Shown: positions 49,511 through 60,110, counted from the stretch's first letter. The stretch is DNA of 64,000 nt from Aradus depressus (GCA_963662175.1 OY759215.1:30134066-30198065), one strand, 5' to 3'. Notes: a model not told the origin generated them from the sequence alone. Numbers and translations are program-made.

Positions 49511-52190
49511 CTGAAAACAAGAGCAGAAATAGAACAGATGTATAAACAAAAATCTACCTGCATGATTGGAGTATTTCATGTAATTAAACTCAGCGAAGAA
49601 GGATGACAGACTTGGAATGCTTCTCCGAATATCTCTGACTGCGCCTCAGTCAGTACATCTGCAAGGGTATTATAAAAACGTGAAGAAAAGAAATAACCTG
49701 TTGGATGAGATCATTTAAAGTACTTAGCTCAGCGGAGAACCATATCTGAAATGAAGAAAATATTTGAAAACTCCGATTCCAATGTTATTTGAAAAAAAGG
49801 TAATAAAAAAGAAAAAAAAAACAACCTGTAAACTCTTAGTTTCTAAATAAATAATTCAGGCAGAGTCAAGGTTGACAAACAGACAAACATGATAAGCACC
49901 TCACCGAATATCTGAAAACAAGAGCAGAAATATAACAGCTGTATAAACAAAAAGGATGGAAACCTGGAAAACAAAAAAAAAATACCTGTATGACTGGAGT
50001 ATTTCATGTAATTAACTTAGGGATGATGGATGACAAACTTGGAATGCATCTCCGAAAATCCCCCTGACTTCTCCTCAGCCAGAACATCTGAAAGGGTGTT
50101 ATAAAGATGTGAAATAAAGAAAGTACCTGTTGGATGGGAGTTTTCAAAGTAAATAGTTCAGCGGAGAATCATATCTGAAATGAAGGAAGACTTTGAAAAC
50201 ACCAATGCCAATGTTATTTTAAAAAGAGAGAATAAAAATAAGGAAAAAAAAACTACCTGTAAACTCGTAGTTTCTAAATAAATAATTCAGGCAGAGTCAA
50301 GGCTGAAGACAGACAAACATGATATGCGCCTCACCGATTATCTGAAAACAAGAGCAGAAATAGAAGAGTTGTATAAACAAAAAGGATGGCAACCTATTAA
50401 AAAGGTGTAAAAAGAAAAATTACCTGCATGACTGGAGTATTTCTTGTAATTAATAAAGAGATGAGGGATGACAAACTTGGAATGCATCTCCGAAAATCCC
50501 CCTGACTGCTCCTCAGCAAGTACATCTGAAAGAGTATTATGAAAATGTGTAGAAAATGAATTACCTGTTAGAAGGGAGCTTTTAAAGGAAATAGTTCAGC
50601 GGAGAATCATATCTGAAATGAAGAAAGACTTTGAAAACACCAGTGACAATGTTATTTTAAAAAGAGATAATAAAAAAAAGGAAAAAAAAACCTACCTGTA
50701 AACTCTTAGTTTCTAAATAAATTATTCAGGCAGAGTTGAAGCTCACAAACAGACAAACATATATATAACAGAATAAAATATCTGAAAACAAGAGCAGAAA
50801 TATAACAGCTGTATAAACAAAAAGGATGGAAACCTATTAAAAACGCGTAAAAAAAAAAATTACCTGTATGACTGGAGTATTTCATGTAATTAACTTAGGG
50901 ATGATGGATGACAAACTTGGAATGCATCTCCGAAAATCCCCCTGACTGCTCCTCAGCCAGAACATCTGAAAGGGTGTTATAAAAATGTGAAATAAAGAAA
51001 GTACCTGTTGGATGGGAGTTTTCAAAGTAAATAGTTAGTAAATCATATCTGAAATGAAGGAAGACTTTGAAAACACCAATGCCAATGTTATTTTAAAAAG
51101 AGATAATTAAAAAAAGGGAAAAAAACCTACCTTTAAACTCTAAAGTTTACTCTAAATAAATAATTCAGGCAGAGTCAAGGTTGACAGACAGACAAACATG
51201 ATATGCGCCTCACCGAATATCTGAAAACAAGAGCAGAAATAGAAGAGTTGTAGAAACAAAAAGGATGGAAACCTATTAATAAAGTGTAAAAAGAAAAATT
51301 ACCTGCATAACTGGAGTATTTCTTGTAATTAACAAAGAGATGAGGGATGACAAATTTGGAATGCGTCTCCGAAACTCCCTGACTGCTCCTCAGCAAGTAC
51401 ATCTGAAAGAGTATTATGAAAATGTGTAGAAAATAAATTACCTGTTAGAAGGGAGCTTTTAAAGGAAATAGTTCAGCGGAGAATCATATCTGAAATGAAG
51501 AAAGACTTTGAAAACACCAGTGACAATGTTATTTTAAAAAAAGATAATAAAAAAAAACCTACCTGTAAACTCTTAGTTTCTAAATAAATAATTCAGGCAG
51601 AGTCAAGGCTGAAGACAGACAAACATGTTATGTGCCTCACCCAGTATCTAAAAACAAGAGCAGAAATAGAACAGCTGTATAAACAAAAAGGATGAAACCT
51701 ATTAAAAAGGTGTAAAAAGAAAAATTACCTGCATGATTGGAGTATTTCTTGTAATTAACGAAGCGATGAGGGATGTCAAACTTGCAATGCATCTCCGAAT
51801 ATCTCTGACTGCTCCTCAGTCACTACATCTGCAAGGGTATTATGAAAATGTGAAGAAAAGAAATTACCTGTTGGATGAGATCATTTAAAGTAATTAGCTC
51901 CGCGGAGAAGCATATCTGAAATGAAGAAAGACTTTGAAAACACCAGTTACAATGTTATTTTAAAAAGAGATAATAAAAAAAAGGAAAAGAAAACTACCTG
52001 TAAACTCTTAGTTTCTAAATAAATAATTCAGGCAGAGTCAAGGTTGACAGACAGACAAACATGATATGCGCCTCACCGAATATCTGAAAACAAGAGCAGA
52101 AATAGAAGAGCTGTAATAATAAAAAAGATGAAATGCTAATTATAAATGTGAAAAAAAAATTACTTGAAAACTCGTAGTTTTTCTTTTGTC

Positions 52191-52960
52191 TTTTATTTAT
52201 GAAGAAACAACTGTAGCTAGGATGCAACAACTAGCATCTACGGTGGTACGTATAGACATGTTGACGTGAATAGCATGTGAGAGGAAGGCCACCCAGTGGT
52301 AGGTCCTCAGGACGAAAATTTAACTTGAATATTAGGACAAAAAGTAAAAAAAAAAAATTTAAAGAGAGTTTTGATGGATGGGAGTAAGAGAGATAATAAA
52401 AGAAAAGGAAATAATTTAAAAAAAATATTAATAAGGATATGATTCAAGGTGGCAGTAAGTCGCGGTTCCATCTTCTCTTCAACCTTGTGTTGTGAAGATA
52501 ATGTACGTATTTCTGGGTTTGTATTTGTGTAATGTTTTCTAAAAAACCGTATGTAAGTAGTTTGTATTGTTTGAGGTACTGTGTGTATCATGAGATTGTT
52601 ATGAAGTGTTTTGTTGTTTATGTATGGTGGGCACTATGTTATCAGTCTGAGTGTTTTTGACTGAAACGCCTGAATTCGTTTTATGTTGGATGTTTATGCT
52701 GAACCGTACATCTGTGATCCGTATGTCCATAATGTTCTCAGTAAGTAAGTAAGTGTGGATGGAGTTGGACGTGTCAGATGTGTACATTGTATATATGTAA
52801 TGTAATTGAAGTGCGACCCGATTCATTGATTTTTTAATAATAAAGTGGTAATGTATATAACATAGAAATAAAACATATATTTAAGTTTGGGAAAAGAAAA
52901 GTTAATGTATATGGCAGTGTTGTTTGGTGGGTCCGCCAAAGTGGAGAATGGACGACGCTA
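52191..52960. other. Non-repetitive AT-rich stretch, no gene seen
   Basis: Follows the last F4 unit. A poly-A stretch near 52,345 and frames of 75-94 codons on the minus strand (52307-52591, 52599-52826) are visible. The frames have no recognisable motif, and there is no module landmark or repeat. Confidence 0.4.
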
Positions 52961-52977
52961 TCTACAGAAAGGCCTGA

Positions 52978-53105
52978 TAGCTAGGGTTCAATCGATACCA
53001 CAAGGTATCGATACCTTTGCTCATGAGCAGTATCGGATAAAACTTTCGATACTACTTATATATCGAATAAAAGTATCGATACCTACTCGTATCGATTGAA
53101 TCAAG
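52978..53105. promoter_or_regulatory. Cluster of TATCGATA-type palindromic sites
   Basis: ATCGATAC at 52,990, GGTATCGATACC at about 53,002, TTCGATACT near 53,046, TATATCGAA near 53,058, GTATCGATACC near 53,071 and GTATCGATTGAATC near 53,087 lie within about 130 bp. TATCGATA/CGATA words are known targets of BED-finger proteins such as DREF and BEAF in Drosophila, and a BED-finger remnant lies 300 bp away. They could be subterminal transposase sites of a hAT element. The binding itself is inference. Confidence 0.5.
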
Positions 53106-53398
53106 TAGTTCGTTATAATTAATTTTAAAAATATAAATCTATACAGATTTAAATAAAAATCGTATTGCATCGAGTACTTCGTTTTAATTAGTTTTAAACC
53201 ATGTATAATATATATACCTATACAGTAATAATAAAAAACACAATAACATTTGAAAGATATAAATGAGATATTGTAGTGGGCATAAGAAACAAATAAATAA
53301 AATCGAATAAGATAAAATTATATTATTAAAAACATACTGAAAATAATAAAAAGCCTTATGAAATAAACATACGTATATTTTTTCCTAAGGATATAAAA

Positions 53399-53518
53399 CT
53401 ACCCGAGACTATTCGTATTCCCACAATATTTCACTTTTTTAAAACCCTTTTTGCAAGCCGCTGAGATCGAAACTTTCTTAGTGTAATAAATCCACACTTT
53501 CGCCGTAGGACGAGGCAT
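53399..53518 (-). pseudogene. BED zinc-finger remnant (hAT transposase N terminus)
   Basis: A minus-strand frame starting MPRPTAKVWIYYTKK and continuing ACKKGFKKVKYCGNTNSLG has the layout of a BED finger. It shows the aromatic KVW..Y start, a Cys, the KVKYCGNT turn and a Leu before the expected His pair. The second zinc Cys is missing (Gly instead). The frame stops after SLG, before any His; GGGTAGTT at that point could also be a splice donor. No hAT catalytic or dimerisation region is found. It is therefore a short, broken copy. Confidence 0.55.
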
Positions 53519-53847
53519 TATAATTTGAAATTGACAAAATGAAATGTAAAAATAAAATAAAATACTGAAATCGTAATCATGTCCACGGTTCTGTTCAAAA
53601 TTAAACAAGTACACCTTCATAAGCGATAAACCATTTAATGTAAATAGGGTAAGAAATAAGGACGCATCATGCAGACTGTGTGATCACATCACACATGAGG
53701 TTACCACCATCGATATATATCATTTGTCCGATATATATCCGGAATTTGAGTTCAGTATTTTATTCCAACAACAAATAAAAGAAAATTGTAAGAAATTTTT
53801 TAATTTAATTTAGAAACGATTTTGATGGATTGAAAAATTTATATAAT

Positions 53848-53888
53848 TTTTATATAAATATTTTTTATATAAATATTTTTTATATAAA
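53848..53888. repeat. Tandem TTTTTATATAAATA, about three copies
   Basis: Three near-identical copies of a 14-15-bp AT-rich word immediately before the Jockey homology starts, so they may mark the insertion junction. Confidence 0.8.
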
Positions 53889-54615
53889 TAGTTATACCCA
53901 AGCAACTCCTATCTCAACAGCTCTGTTTCCTTTTCCTCTCACCATATCAGCAGTGTACTGTCCTCCTCAAACTGTAATTTCACCTGACCAGTTTCATGCA
54001 TTCTTCCGAATCCTCGGTCCACGATTCGTATCTGGTGGGGACTACAATGCGAAACATCCTCAGTGGGGCAGTAGAGTGGCAAATTCGAGAGGCCGAGTCC
54101 TGTCCTCCAGTAATTATGATACTGATTCCCCAACTTATTGGCCAACCGATCCTAACAAACTCCCAGACCTGTTGGATTTCTACATCTCTTGCGGCTTGGA
54201 CGCGCTTCACTCGAATATTTCCCACCTCGATTACCTTTCCTCCGATCACAGCCCTGTTCTTTTAGTATTAGACCTGCATCCTATCCCAAAACCTTTACCC
54301 CCTACCCTAACACAAGGTCCTGTCGATTGGAAACTCTTCCAAAACTCTTTGGAAAATTCCATCAACCTCAATATATCCCTTAAAACCCCAGAAGAGCTTG
54401 ATGAAGCAGTTTCTTTATTCACAACCCTCATCCAAGAAACTGCTAGGAAATCTTCCTTCCCAACACCTCATCCCACACGTTCGCAGAACCACCTTCCTCA
54501 AGACATCCTGAACCTCATCTCCTCAAAGCGTCGTGCTCGAGCCACATGGCAGAGGACACGCTATCCCACAGACCGCCAAACCTATAACCAACTTTCCCGA
54601 CTTCTCAAACAGTAA
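53889..54615 (+). pseudogene. AP endonuclease domain of the Jockey ORF2, C-terminal half
   Basis: In a frame open from 53830 (first 20 or so codons are flanking AT repeat), homology begins about YTQATPIST. Residues 69-82 read GGDYNAKHPQWGSR, the metal/phosphate-binding region of retrotransposon endonucleases. Residues 134-143 include DYLSSDHSP, with the catalytic Asp-His pair at 139-140. The conserved N-terminal strand and catalytic Glu are absent because of 5' truncation. The frame ends with TAA at 54613-54615. Continuation of the protein would need the other frames, so this copy is broken here. Confidence 0.9.
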
Positions 54616-56299
54616 CTCTCATCCTACCAATCCCAACAATATAACTCTTAACTGTCCTCCTTATCCACTCAGGATAAATCCTTATGGTCGGCGGGCGACA
54701 AGGAAAATCCTAAAATATCACACCTTTTCCCCTCCTATTCGACGTGAAGATGGCTCGTGGGCCGCATCAGACATTGAGAAATCCAACTTGTTTGCTTCCC
54801 ACCTCCGCCAAACATTCACCCCACACCCCTATCCTCTTTCCCAATCTTACGAACCCGACTCTCCCCACCAACTTTCTTTGCCTCCTAAACCTGTCCATCC
54901 TTCCGAGGTCATACACTTCATCCAATCCTTACCTACAAGAAGATCTCCAGGGTATGACCTCATCACTTGTAAAATAATTAGAAATCCTCCCCGCAAAGCC
55001 ATCATTTTCCTTACATATATTTTTAATTGTGTCTTTCGAACAGCCTACTTTCCTTCCCTTTGGAAATTTTCTACCATTATCCTTTTCCCTAAACCTGGAA
55101 AACCGCCCAACGTTCCAAGCTCCTATCGTCCTATAAGTTTACTACCCATCCTTTCAAAAATTCTAGAAAAAATTATTCTAAAAAGAATTTTTCCCATCCT
55201 CGACTCCAAAAATGTTATTCCTAACCACCAATTCGGCTTCCGAACCCATCACTCTACTGTACAGCAGGGCCACAGTGTAGACCACATTTCCTCTTCCCTG
55301 GAGTGTAAGAGCTATTGTTCGGATGTCTTTCTGGACGTGGCTCAGGCTTTCGACCGGGTTTGGCACCCTGGACTGCTCCTCAAGCTAAAGAGACTCCTTC
55401 CCCACACTTACTACCTCATCCTCAAGTCCTACCTTTCCAACCGATTCTTCAAAGTTCGTCAGGGTAATGAGTACTCCGACTACGTGCCTGTTGAGGCGGG
55501 GGTTCCGCAAGGAAGTGTCCTCGGTCCCATCCTCCATACAGTTTACACTGCTGATATTCCTACATATCTGTACTCTACACAGTTTACACTGCTGATATTC
55601 CTCGCAACATTTGCTGACGATACGGCTATCCTTGCTTCCAACCAAGATCCTATCATAGCCTCCCAAAATCTCCAGCAACACCTTCTCCACATAGAGGACT
55701 GGTGTCGGCAGTGGCGTGTGAAAATTAATGAAGAGAAGTGTAACCATGTTACCTTCACTCTGAGACGCCAATCCTGTCCTCCGATTTCCTTCAATAACGT
55801 TCCGATCCCTACCTCCAATCAAGTCCGATACTTAGGGTTCTATCTAGACCGAAGACTGACATGGAACCCCAACACACGATTAAAACGACAGGAGCTGAAC
55901 AGACGGTTTGGCCTGCTCTACCGGCTGCTCAGCAGACAATCCAGACTTTCTATTGAAAACAAACTGACTATTTACAAGACAATAATAAGACCTATATGGA
56001 CATACAGACTGGAACTATGGGGTTGTGCTAAGCCCTCCAATATCAAGCGTATACAATCCTTCCAATCCAAGATCCTAAGAACAATTGTCGATGCTCCCTT
56101 CTATGTGTCCAATCTTACCCTCCATAATGATCTTAAAATCCCTTATGTTTTTGACCTCATCAAGTCCCGCTTCTCCAAATTCCACTCTAACCTTTCCTTC
56201 CATGTCAATTCCGTCGCTCGACACTTGTCCTCCCGCTCCCACCCAGATAATCCCCCCCGAAAGTTGAGGCGATGCTGGCCGAGAGACCTGCTAGGTTAA
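54616..56299 (+). pseudogene. Reverse transcriptase domain of the Jockey ORF2
   Basis: Open from 54533 in frame +2, but the homologous part begins near 54,690. Between 54,616 and 54,690 the expected peptide lies in a third frame with a stop, so there are at least two frame changes and one stop. Residue numbers count from 54533. FPKPGKPP then YRPISLLPILSKILE (RT 1-2); LDVAQAFDRVW at 267-277 (motif A Asp); GVPQGSVLGPIL at 323-334; FADD at 360-363 (catalytic, 55610-55621); KINEEKCNHVTF; VRYLGFYLDRRLTW (thumb). The C terminus, about 588 residues in, has the RRCWPRDLLG type ending. An internal duplication before FADD is described as a finding. Enzyme role: target-primed reverse transcription of element RNA. 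Confidence 0.95.
55538..55602 (+). repeat. Tandem duplication in the RT gene (24-bp word, 41-bp offset)
   Basis: ACAGTTTACACTGCTGATAT plus TCCT occurs at 55538-55561 and 55579-55602. The offset of 41 bp is not a multiple of three, so the first copy reads TVYTADIP and the second QFTLLIF. The usual Jockey sequence has one TADIP stretch shortly before FADD. Confidence 0.95.
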
Positions 56300-56935
56300 G
56301 ATAGCATATATAACTGGGAGTGCTGGTGGTGATCAGCTTCTCCCCTCATGAACTCGTACTTTCAGCTCTTCTTTCCTTCTTGATCTACCTCCAGCGTAGA
56401 ACAAGAGGGCGGGGGGATCACTCAGCCCCCTGTGGCCTCCCGTGCCTCCATTAAGTTGGAGGAATTGGGATGGCAGATAATCGGGGTTGTTTTGAGGGGT
56501 CTCGAGCTGAAAGTTATTTAATTTTTACATTTATTTTGTACATATTTATATATTTATTTATTTTGTACATATTTTATATATTTATTTATTTTATATATAT
56601 TTTATATTTATTTTTGTATATATTTTATTATTTTATATATATTCATGTCCATTTCTCTCTTGCTTCTAATTATTTGTTCTAACTATTTTGTATTATATTG
56701 CCATTTATTATTTTGTATATATTTATATATATGTTTTAATTTTTTTAATTTTTATTTTATTTATTTATTTTTTTAATTTTTTTTTTTATTATTATTTTTT
56801 TTAATTTTATTTTTTCATCATTATTATTATTATTTTTTTATAGTCACTGTCATCAAATTTATTTATAGATAGTTATACTTTAACTGATTGTAAATATACC
56901 AATTTTAAAAAAATAATTAAATAAAAAAAACCTCA
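56300..56935 (+). other. 3' untranslated region and tail of the Jockey copy
   Basis: First 200 bp moderately GC-rich (GGGCGGGGGGATCACTCAGC near 56,407), then simple TATTTATT-type AT repeats (56,520-56,860), then an A-rich end. The 70-codon frame at 56470-56682 is the AT repeat and is not a gene. Confidence 0.8.
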
Positions 56936-57360
56936 TTAACGGATTATCGGAGTGTCATGAAATTTTACATGTAGTAGTTTCAAAAGCAAAATTTAAAAAA
57001 AATAGGCTATGTGACCTATGTGCATTTGCATATCAATTAAAAATTTATGTATAGATTAAATTCAATTAAATGAATAACAATTCTGTACTGAATTAAATGC
57101 CTACTTTTGTTATATTATTATTAATGATATTGATACCATGCTGGGAAGTTTGCCGTGTGGACCTCAAGGGCCGCACTTAGTTACAAATGTCACCTTTGTA
57201 GAGTCTTAATACACGGCCCAGTAATTTCCTCTGATTTAGGGTGCAAAGAGGCGAAACACACATCCGAGAACCTGCTTGTTTTATTTTAGTTTTTATTTGA
57301 ATTATAATGTTAGGCCTTCCACCACTGGAGATCGCCCCCTTCCCCAAAAAAAAATAGAGA
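56936..57360. other. AT-rich spacer, no feature seen
   Basis: Single-copy-looking sequence between the Jockey tail and the module block. A short minus frame (57177-57365) has no motif. Confidence 0.4.
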
Positions 57361-58180
57361 ATCAAGGAGTCTCACCTCTTCACGGTTAAAAAGATATAAA
57401 AATGTGAAGAAAAACTAATTACCTGTAACATCGGAGAGTTTTTCAAGTAACTCAGCGGAGGATCAAGGCAGACTTGAAGACAAAATAAGGAAGCACCTCA
57501 CCTAGTATATCTGCAAACAAGAACAGAAATAGAATTGCTGCAATGCTATTAAAAAGAATAAAAGATTATAAAATGTGAAAATAAAAAATTACCTGTCAAA
57601 TGGGATCTTTTTTTATTAGCGCTGACATAATGGTAACTTGGGATGCGCCTCAGCCTGTATATCTGCAAACCAGAACAACGATGAAGTATGGAAACTTTTG
57701 ACCGATTTACAACAAAAGACTTTCTAGATAATCAAAGAATCTCACCTTTTCAACGAGTTCTCAAGCAGATATGACTCCGGATATCAGAGCTGCTGTAATG
57801 CCATCTAAAGAAATAATGTAATATAATATGTAAAATATAATAATAATGTAACATAGAAGGTTCTCATGAAACTAACACGACGGACAAATATAAAGAGAAA
57901 CTTGGGATTCACCTCAGATGATATATCTGAAAAGAAGAACAGAATAAGATGGTATACTGAAACATGTCACTATAATAGAACAAAATATTTTCTAGACAGT
58001 CAGGGAATCTCACCTCTCCCACGATTTATGATGCAGAAAAGATTTTCATAGAATTCGGGATGTACAAAGCAGCTGTAATTCTAATAAAAGAATACCTGTA
58101 AAATTAGAGGTCTTTTACTCAGCAGAGGATCAAGACATAGATAACTGGGATGGACGTCAGATGATACTCATATAATTACA
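57361..58180 (-). other. Module block F5, the most upstream on the minus strand
   Basis: Same landmarks as F1/F3: CTCAGCCTGTATATCTGCAAAC, AATTACCTGT, GGGAATCTCACCTCTCCCACG and CAGATGATATATCTGAAAAG. On the minus strand TTGTTTGCAG|ATATACTAG|GTGAGGTGC near 57,500 has the same short-exon layout as the F4 7-nt segment. A further donor ACAG|GTAATTTTTTA lies near 57,590. Separated from F4 by the hAT remnant and the Jockey copy. Confidence 0.5.
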
Positions 58181-58345
58181 TATGCATAAGAAATAAGAAA
58201 AAATAAAACTTGTAACAGTAACCATCAAGTGAGAATTGCGAAAACTGAAATCAGCATTAATTCAGTTTGAAAGGAAAACCTCGTTACTGATTACAGAAAT
58301 ATTATAGTGCCCATATTCAGATGCATGCGTAAGGAGTTTTGAATT
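58181..58345. other. Spacer, no feature seen
   Basis: AT-rich sequence; GATGCATGCGTAAGGAG near 58,322 is echoed at 60,531, 60,803 and 61,072 in the 270-bp repeats. Confidence 0.3.
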
Positions 58346-58893
58346 AATCGGTGATACAAACTCTCATCCCACGACATTTTCGCATGAGTCGAGAACAACT
58401 AGAAAAACTTCCCCAATCGAACGTGATTTTCCGTGATGCTAGTGCAACTTTACTATACTAGGTGGCACTAACATCACGCAGCTTTCCCCAAACCTTTTTA
58501 GGCCCCTGGTGAGCGCGGGTTCTGTCTGGGGCTTTTGAGCGGTCGGGAATCCGTGATAGAGGGTCTCCGGGATCAGCTGACGCCTGACCCTACCCTTGAT
58601 CGGCTCCCGCTCCCTCAGCAGCCCTCGGTTAAGGGGCAGCTAGTTAACATCTTTTGATTCAATTGGTCCAACTAGTGTGCTCTGCCCAGCTCGCTCGGGG
58701 TTCGACATATATCCAAGAAAAAACAGAAGCAGAGTGCAGAGGACAACACCAGTGGAAGAAAACCAGTCTCCAATCTATCCTATCCAGCTGTGAATCCAAG
58801 GGAGTCACCTCAACACCCCCCACGCCTTCCGGTGTATTTTTGGGTGGTCGGCTCTGCTGGCCAGTTCATGATACTACCCTTCGACATCATCGG
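58346..58893. mobile_element. Dispersed GC-richer repeat, copy 1
   Basis: Starts about GTGATACAAACTCTCATCCC and ends about CCTTCGACATCATC. Shares most of its length with 59,006-59,518: ACATTTTCGCATG.GTCGAGAA, CCCCTGGTGAGCGCGGGTTC, TCGGGAATCCGTGATAG, CTCTGCCCAGCTCGCTCG, GGTGTATTTTTGGG and GGCTCTGCTG. No coding frame is shared between the copies, no poly-A and no obvious terminal repeats. Class unknown; it may be a non-autonomous retroelement. Confidence 0.6.
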
Positions 58894-59005
58894 GTATAAT
58901 AAGAAACTTACCCACTCGAACAATTTATAACACACACTGTGTATTCTTTTCAGACAGGGCCTTACCGCTGTGGAAACTGCCAATATTATCACAGACAAAT
59001 TTCAT

Positions 59006-59518
59006 GAAGCCTGATACCAACTCTCTCCCCGTGACGTTTTCGCACGTGCCGAGAACAGTTATAAAAACTTCCCCAGCCAAACATGATTATCCGTGATGGT
59101 AGTTCACCTCCATTCTACTACGTAGCACTACCATCACACCAATGTCTCTAAACCATTTTAGGCCCCTGGCGGGCGCGGGTTCTGTCCGGGGCTGTTGAGC
59201 AGTCGGGAATCCGTGATAGGGAGCCCCTGGAATTAGCTGACGTCTGACCCAACCCCTAGTCGGCTCTTGCTCTCTCAGCAGCTCTAGGGTTAAGCTGCAG
59301 CTCGTAGGAATCTTTCGAGACGATCGGTCCAACTATTGGACTCTGCCCAGCTCGCTCGTGGTAAGAGATAATCAAGAATAAGCCAGAAGCAGAGCTGAGA
59401 AGGATGAAGAACGAACAACGAAACCAGAGGAATCACCTGGACACCCTCCACACCTCCCGGGGTATTTTTTTGGGGTAGCCGGCTCTGCTGATCAGTTCTT
59501 TAAACCTTTCGACATCAA
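59006..59518. mobile_element. Dispersed GC-richer repeat, copy 2
   Basis: Same element as 58,346-58,893 with about one substitution in six or seven bases by eye and small indels. Start GATACCAACTCTCTCCCCGTG, end CCTTTCGACATCAAGC. The frame at 59087-59332 on the minus strand is not kept in the other copy. Confidence 0.6.
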
Positions 59519-59814
59519 GCATCATTGATCTTTTCTTCGAGCGTCATCACATTGTTATTCACCATTATTGGTCATTGTTATTCACCACAAATATTATTCA
59601 AACTGACCATTATCGAATACTCCTGTGACCATTTTCAATTACTGAATATACAAAATAAACTTGAAACGGTCCAAAATATACAGAATGCGCTATTCAACAC
59701 TTGTATATTTGCTATTTGTTGAACATTATAGGCGTTGAGTTTATGATCTTCATTGCCATTATTGTTAGTGGCTATTTCAATTAATTCCAATCAGAAATAT
59801 TATTAGTTATTATG
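59519..59814. other. AT-rich spacer with CATTATTG words
   Basis: Low-complexity sequence of the type that dominates 61,300-64,000; no gene or defined repeat unit. Confidence 0.4.
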
Positions 59815-60110
59815 ACTCATGCCCGGGCTTTAACTACTAGGTCATATCGCCTACTACCAGAGCGCTCTTTCGTCACAATGAGAGTTCTAAATTTTGCCTA
59901 CCTACCCTAAATTTTTATTCACTTAGGGTAGAGGTCTTTAACGAGTACCTGACATTGTACAGACACGGGACCATTGCTTAACGTCCCATCCGACGGCATG
60001 CTCACGTTTATTTCACCATTCAGATAAAATAAACTAAGGGCCTCGGACGGGTTTCGAACCCATGATTTTGAGCTCAGTAAGCAAGCACCGGCGCCCTCAA
60101 CAGAAATATT
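59815..60110 (-). mobile_element. tRNA-derived SINE-like element
   Basis: On the minus strand, the 5' part reads GAGGGCGCCGGTGCTTGCTT, then ACTGAGCTC. A perfect T-arm/B-box-like TGGGTTCGAAACCC follows at 60049-60062 (tRNA B box consensus GGTTCGANNCC). Downstream are GGGACGTTAAGCAATGGTCCCGTG and a hairpin TACCCTAA...TTAGGGTA near 59,880-59,935. An internal RNA polymerase III promoter followed by a non-tRNA body is the layout of tRNA-derived SINEs. No clear tail or target duplication was found. Confidence 0.55.

Larger units (their letters stand above)
46901..52190 (-). other. Tandem module array F4, about 12 units of 400-440 bp
   Basis: The landmark GACTGCTCCTCAG recurs near 47,680, 47,945, 48,372, 48,812, 49,233, 50,507, 50,947, 51,379 and 51,806 (slightly changed at 47,072, 49,636 and 50,067). 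Each full unit has, on the minus strand, segments of 48, about 100-102, 7 and 17 nt with AG|GTA or AG|GTG donors and TTTCAG acceptors. One well-preserved unit is listed below. Units near 47,680, 50,750 and 51,120 are recombined or truncated. Confidence 0.6.
53889..56935 (+). mobile_element. Jockey-clade non-LTR retrotransposon, 5'-truncated
   Basis: Contains the C-terminal half of an AP-type endonuclease, a nearly complete reverse transcriptase in another frame, a GC-richer then AT-rich 3' untranslated region (56,300-56,905) and an A-rich tail (TAATTAAATAAAAAAAA, to about 56,935). ORF1 (gag-like) and the first half of the endonuclease are missing, as is usual for incompletely reverse-transcribed copies. 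Frameshifts and stops make it non-autonomous. A clear target-site duplication could not be found. Confidence 0.93.

Noticed and set aside
11060..52190. Plus-strand splicing of the modules (CAG|GTAATCTCAC...CACAG)
   Set aside because: Implied introns would be about 20 nt, and polypyrimidine tracts lie on the minus strand.
11060..52190. Assignment to aphid bicycle genes
   Set aside because: Microexon layout is similar, but no signal-peptide exon or CYC motif was found and the host species is unknown.
54533..54690. First about 50 codons of the 588-codon RT frame as genuine protein
   Set aside because: Overlaps the endonuclease frame and lacks similarity; the matching peptide lies in another frame.
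56470..56682. 70-codon frame downstream of the RT gene
   Set aside because: Translation of the TATTTATT-type repeat in the 3' untranslated region.
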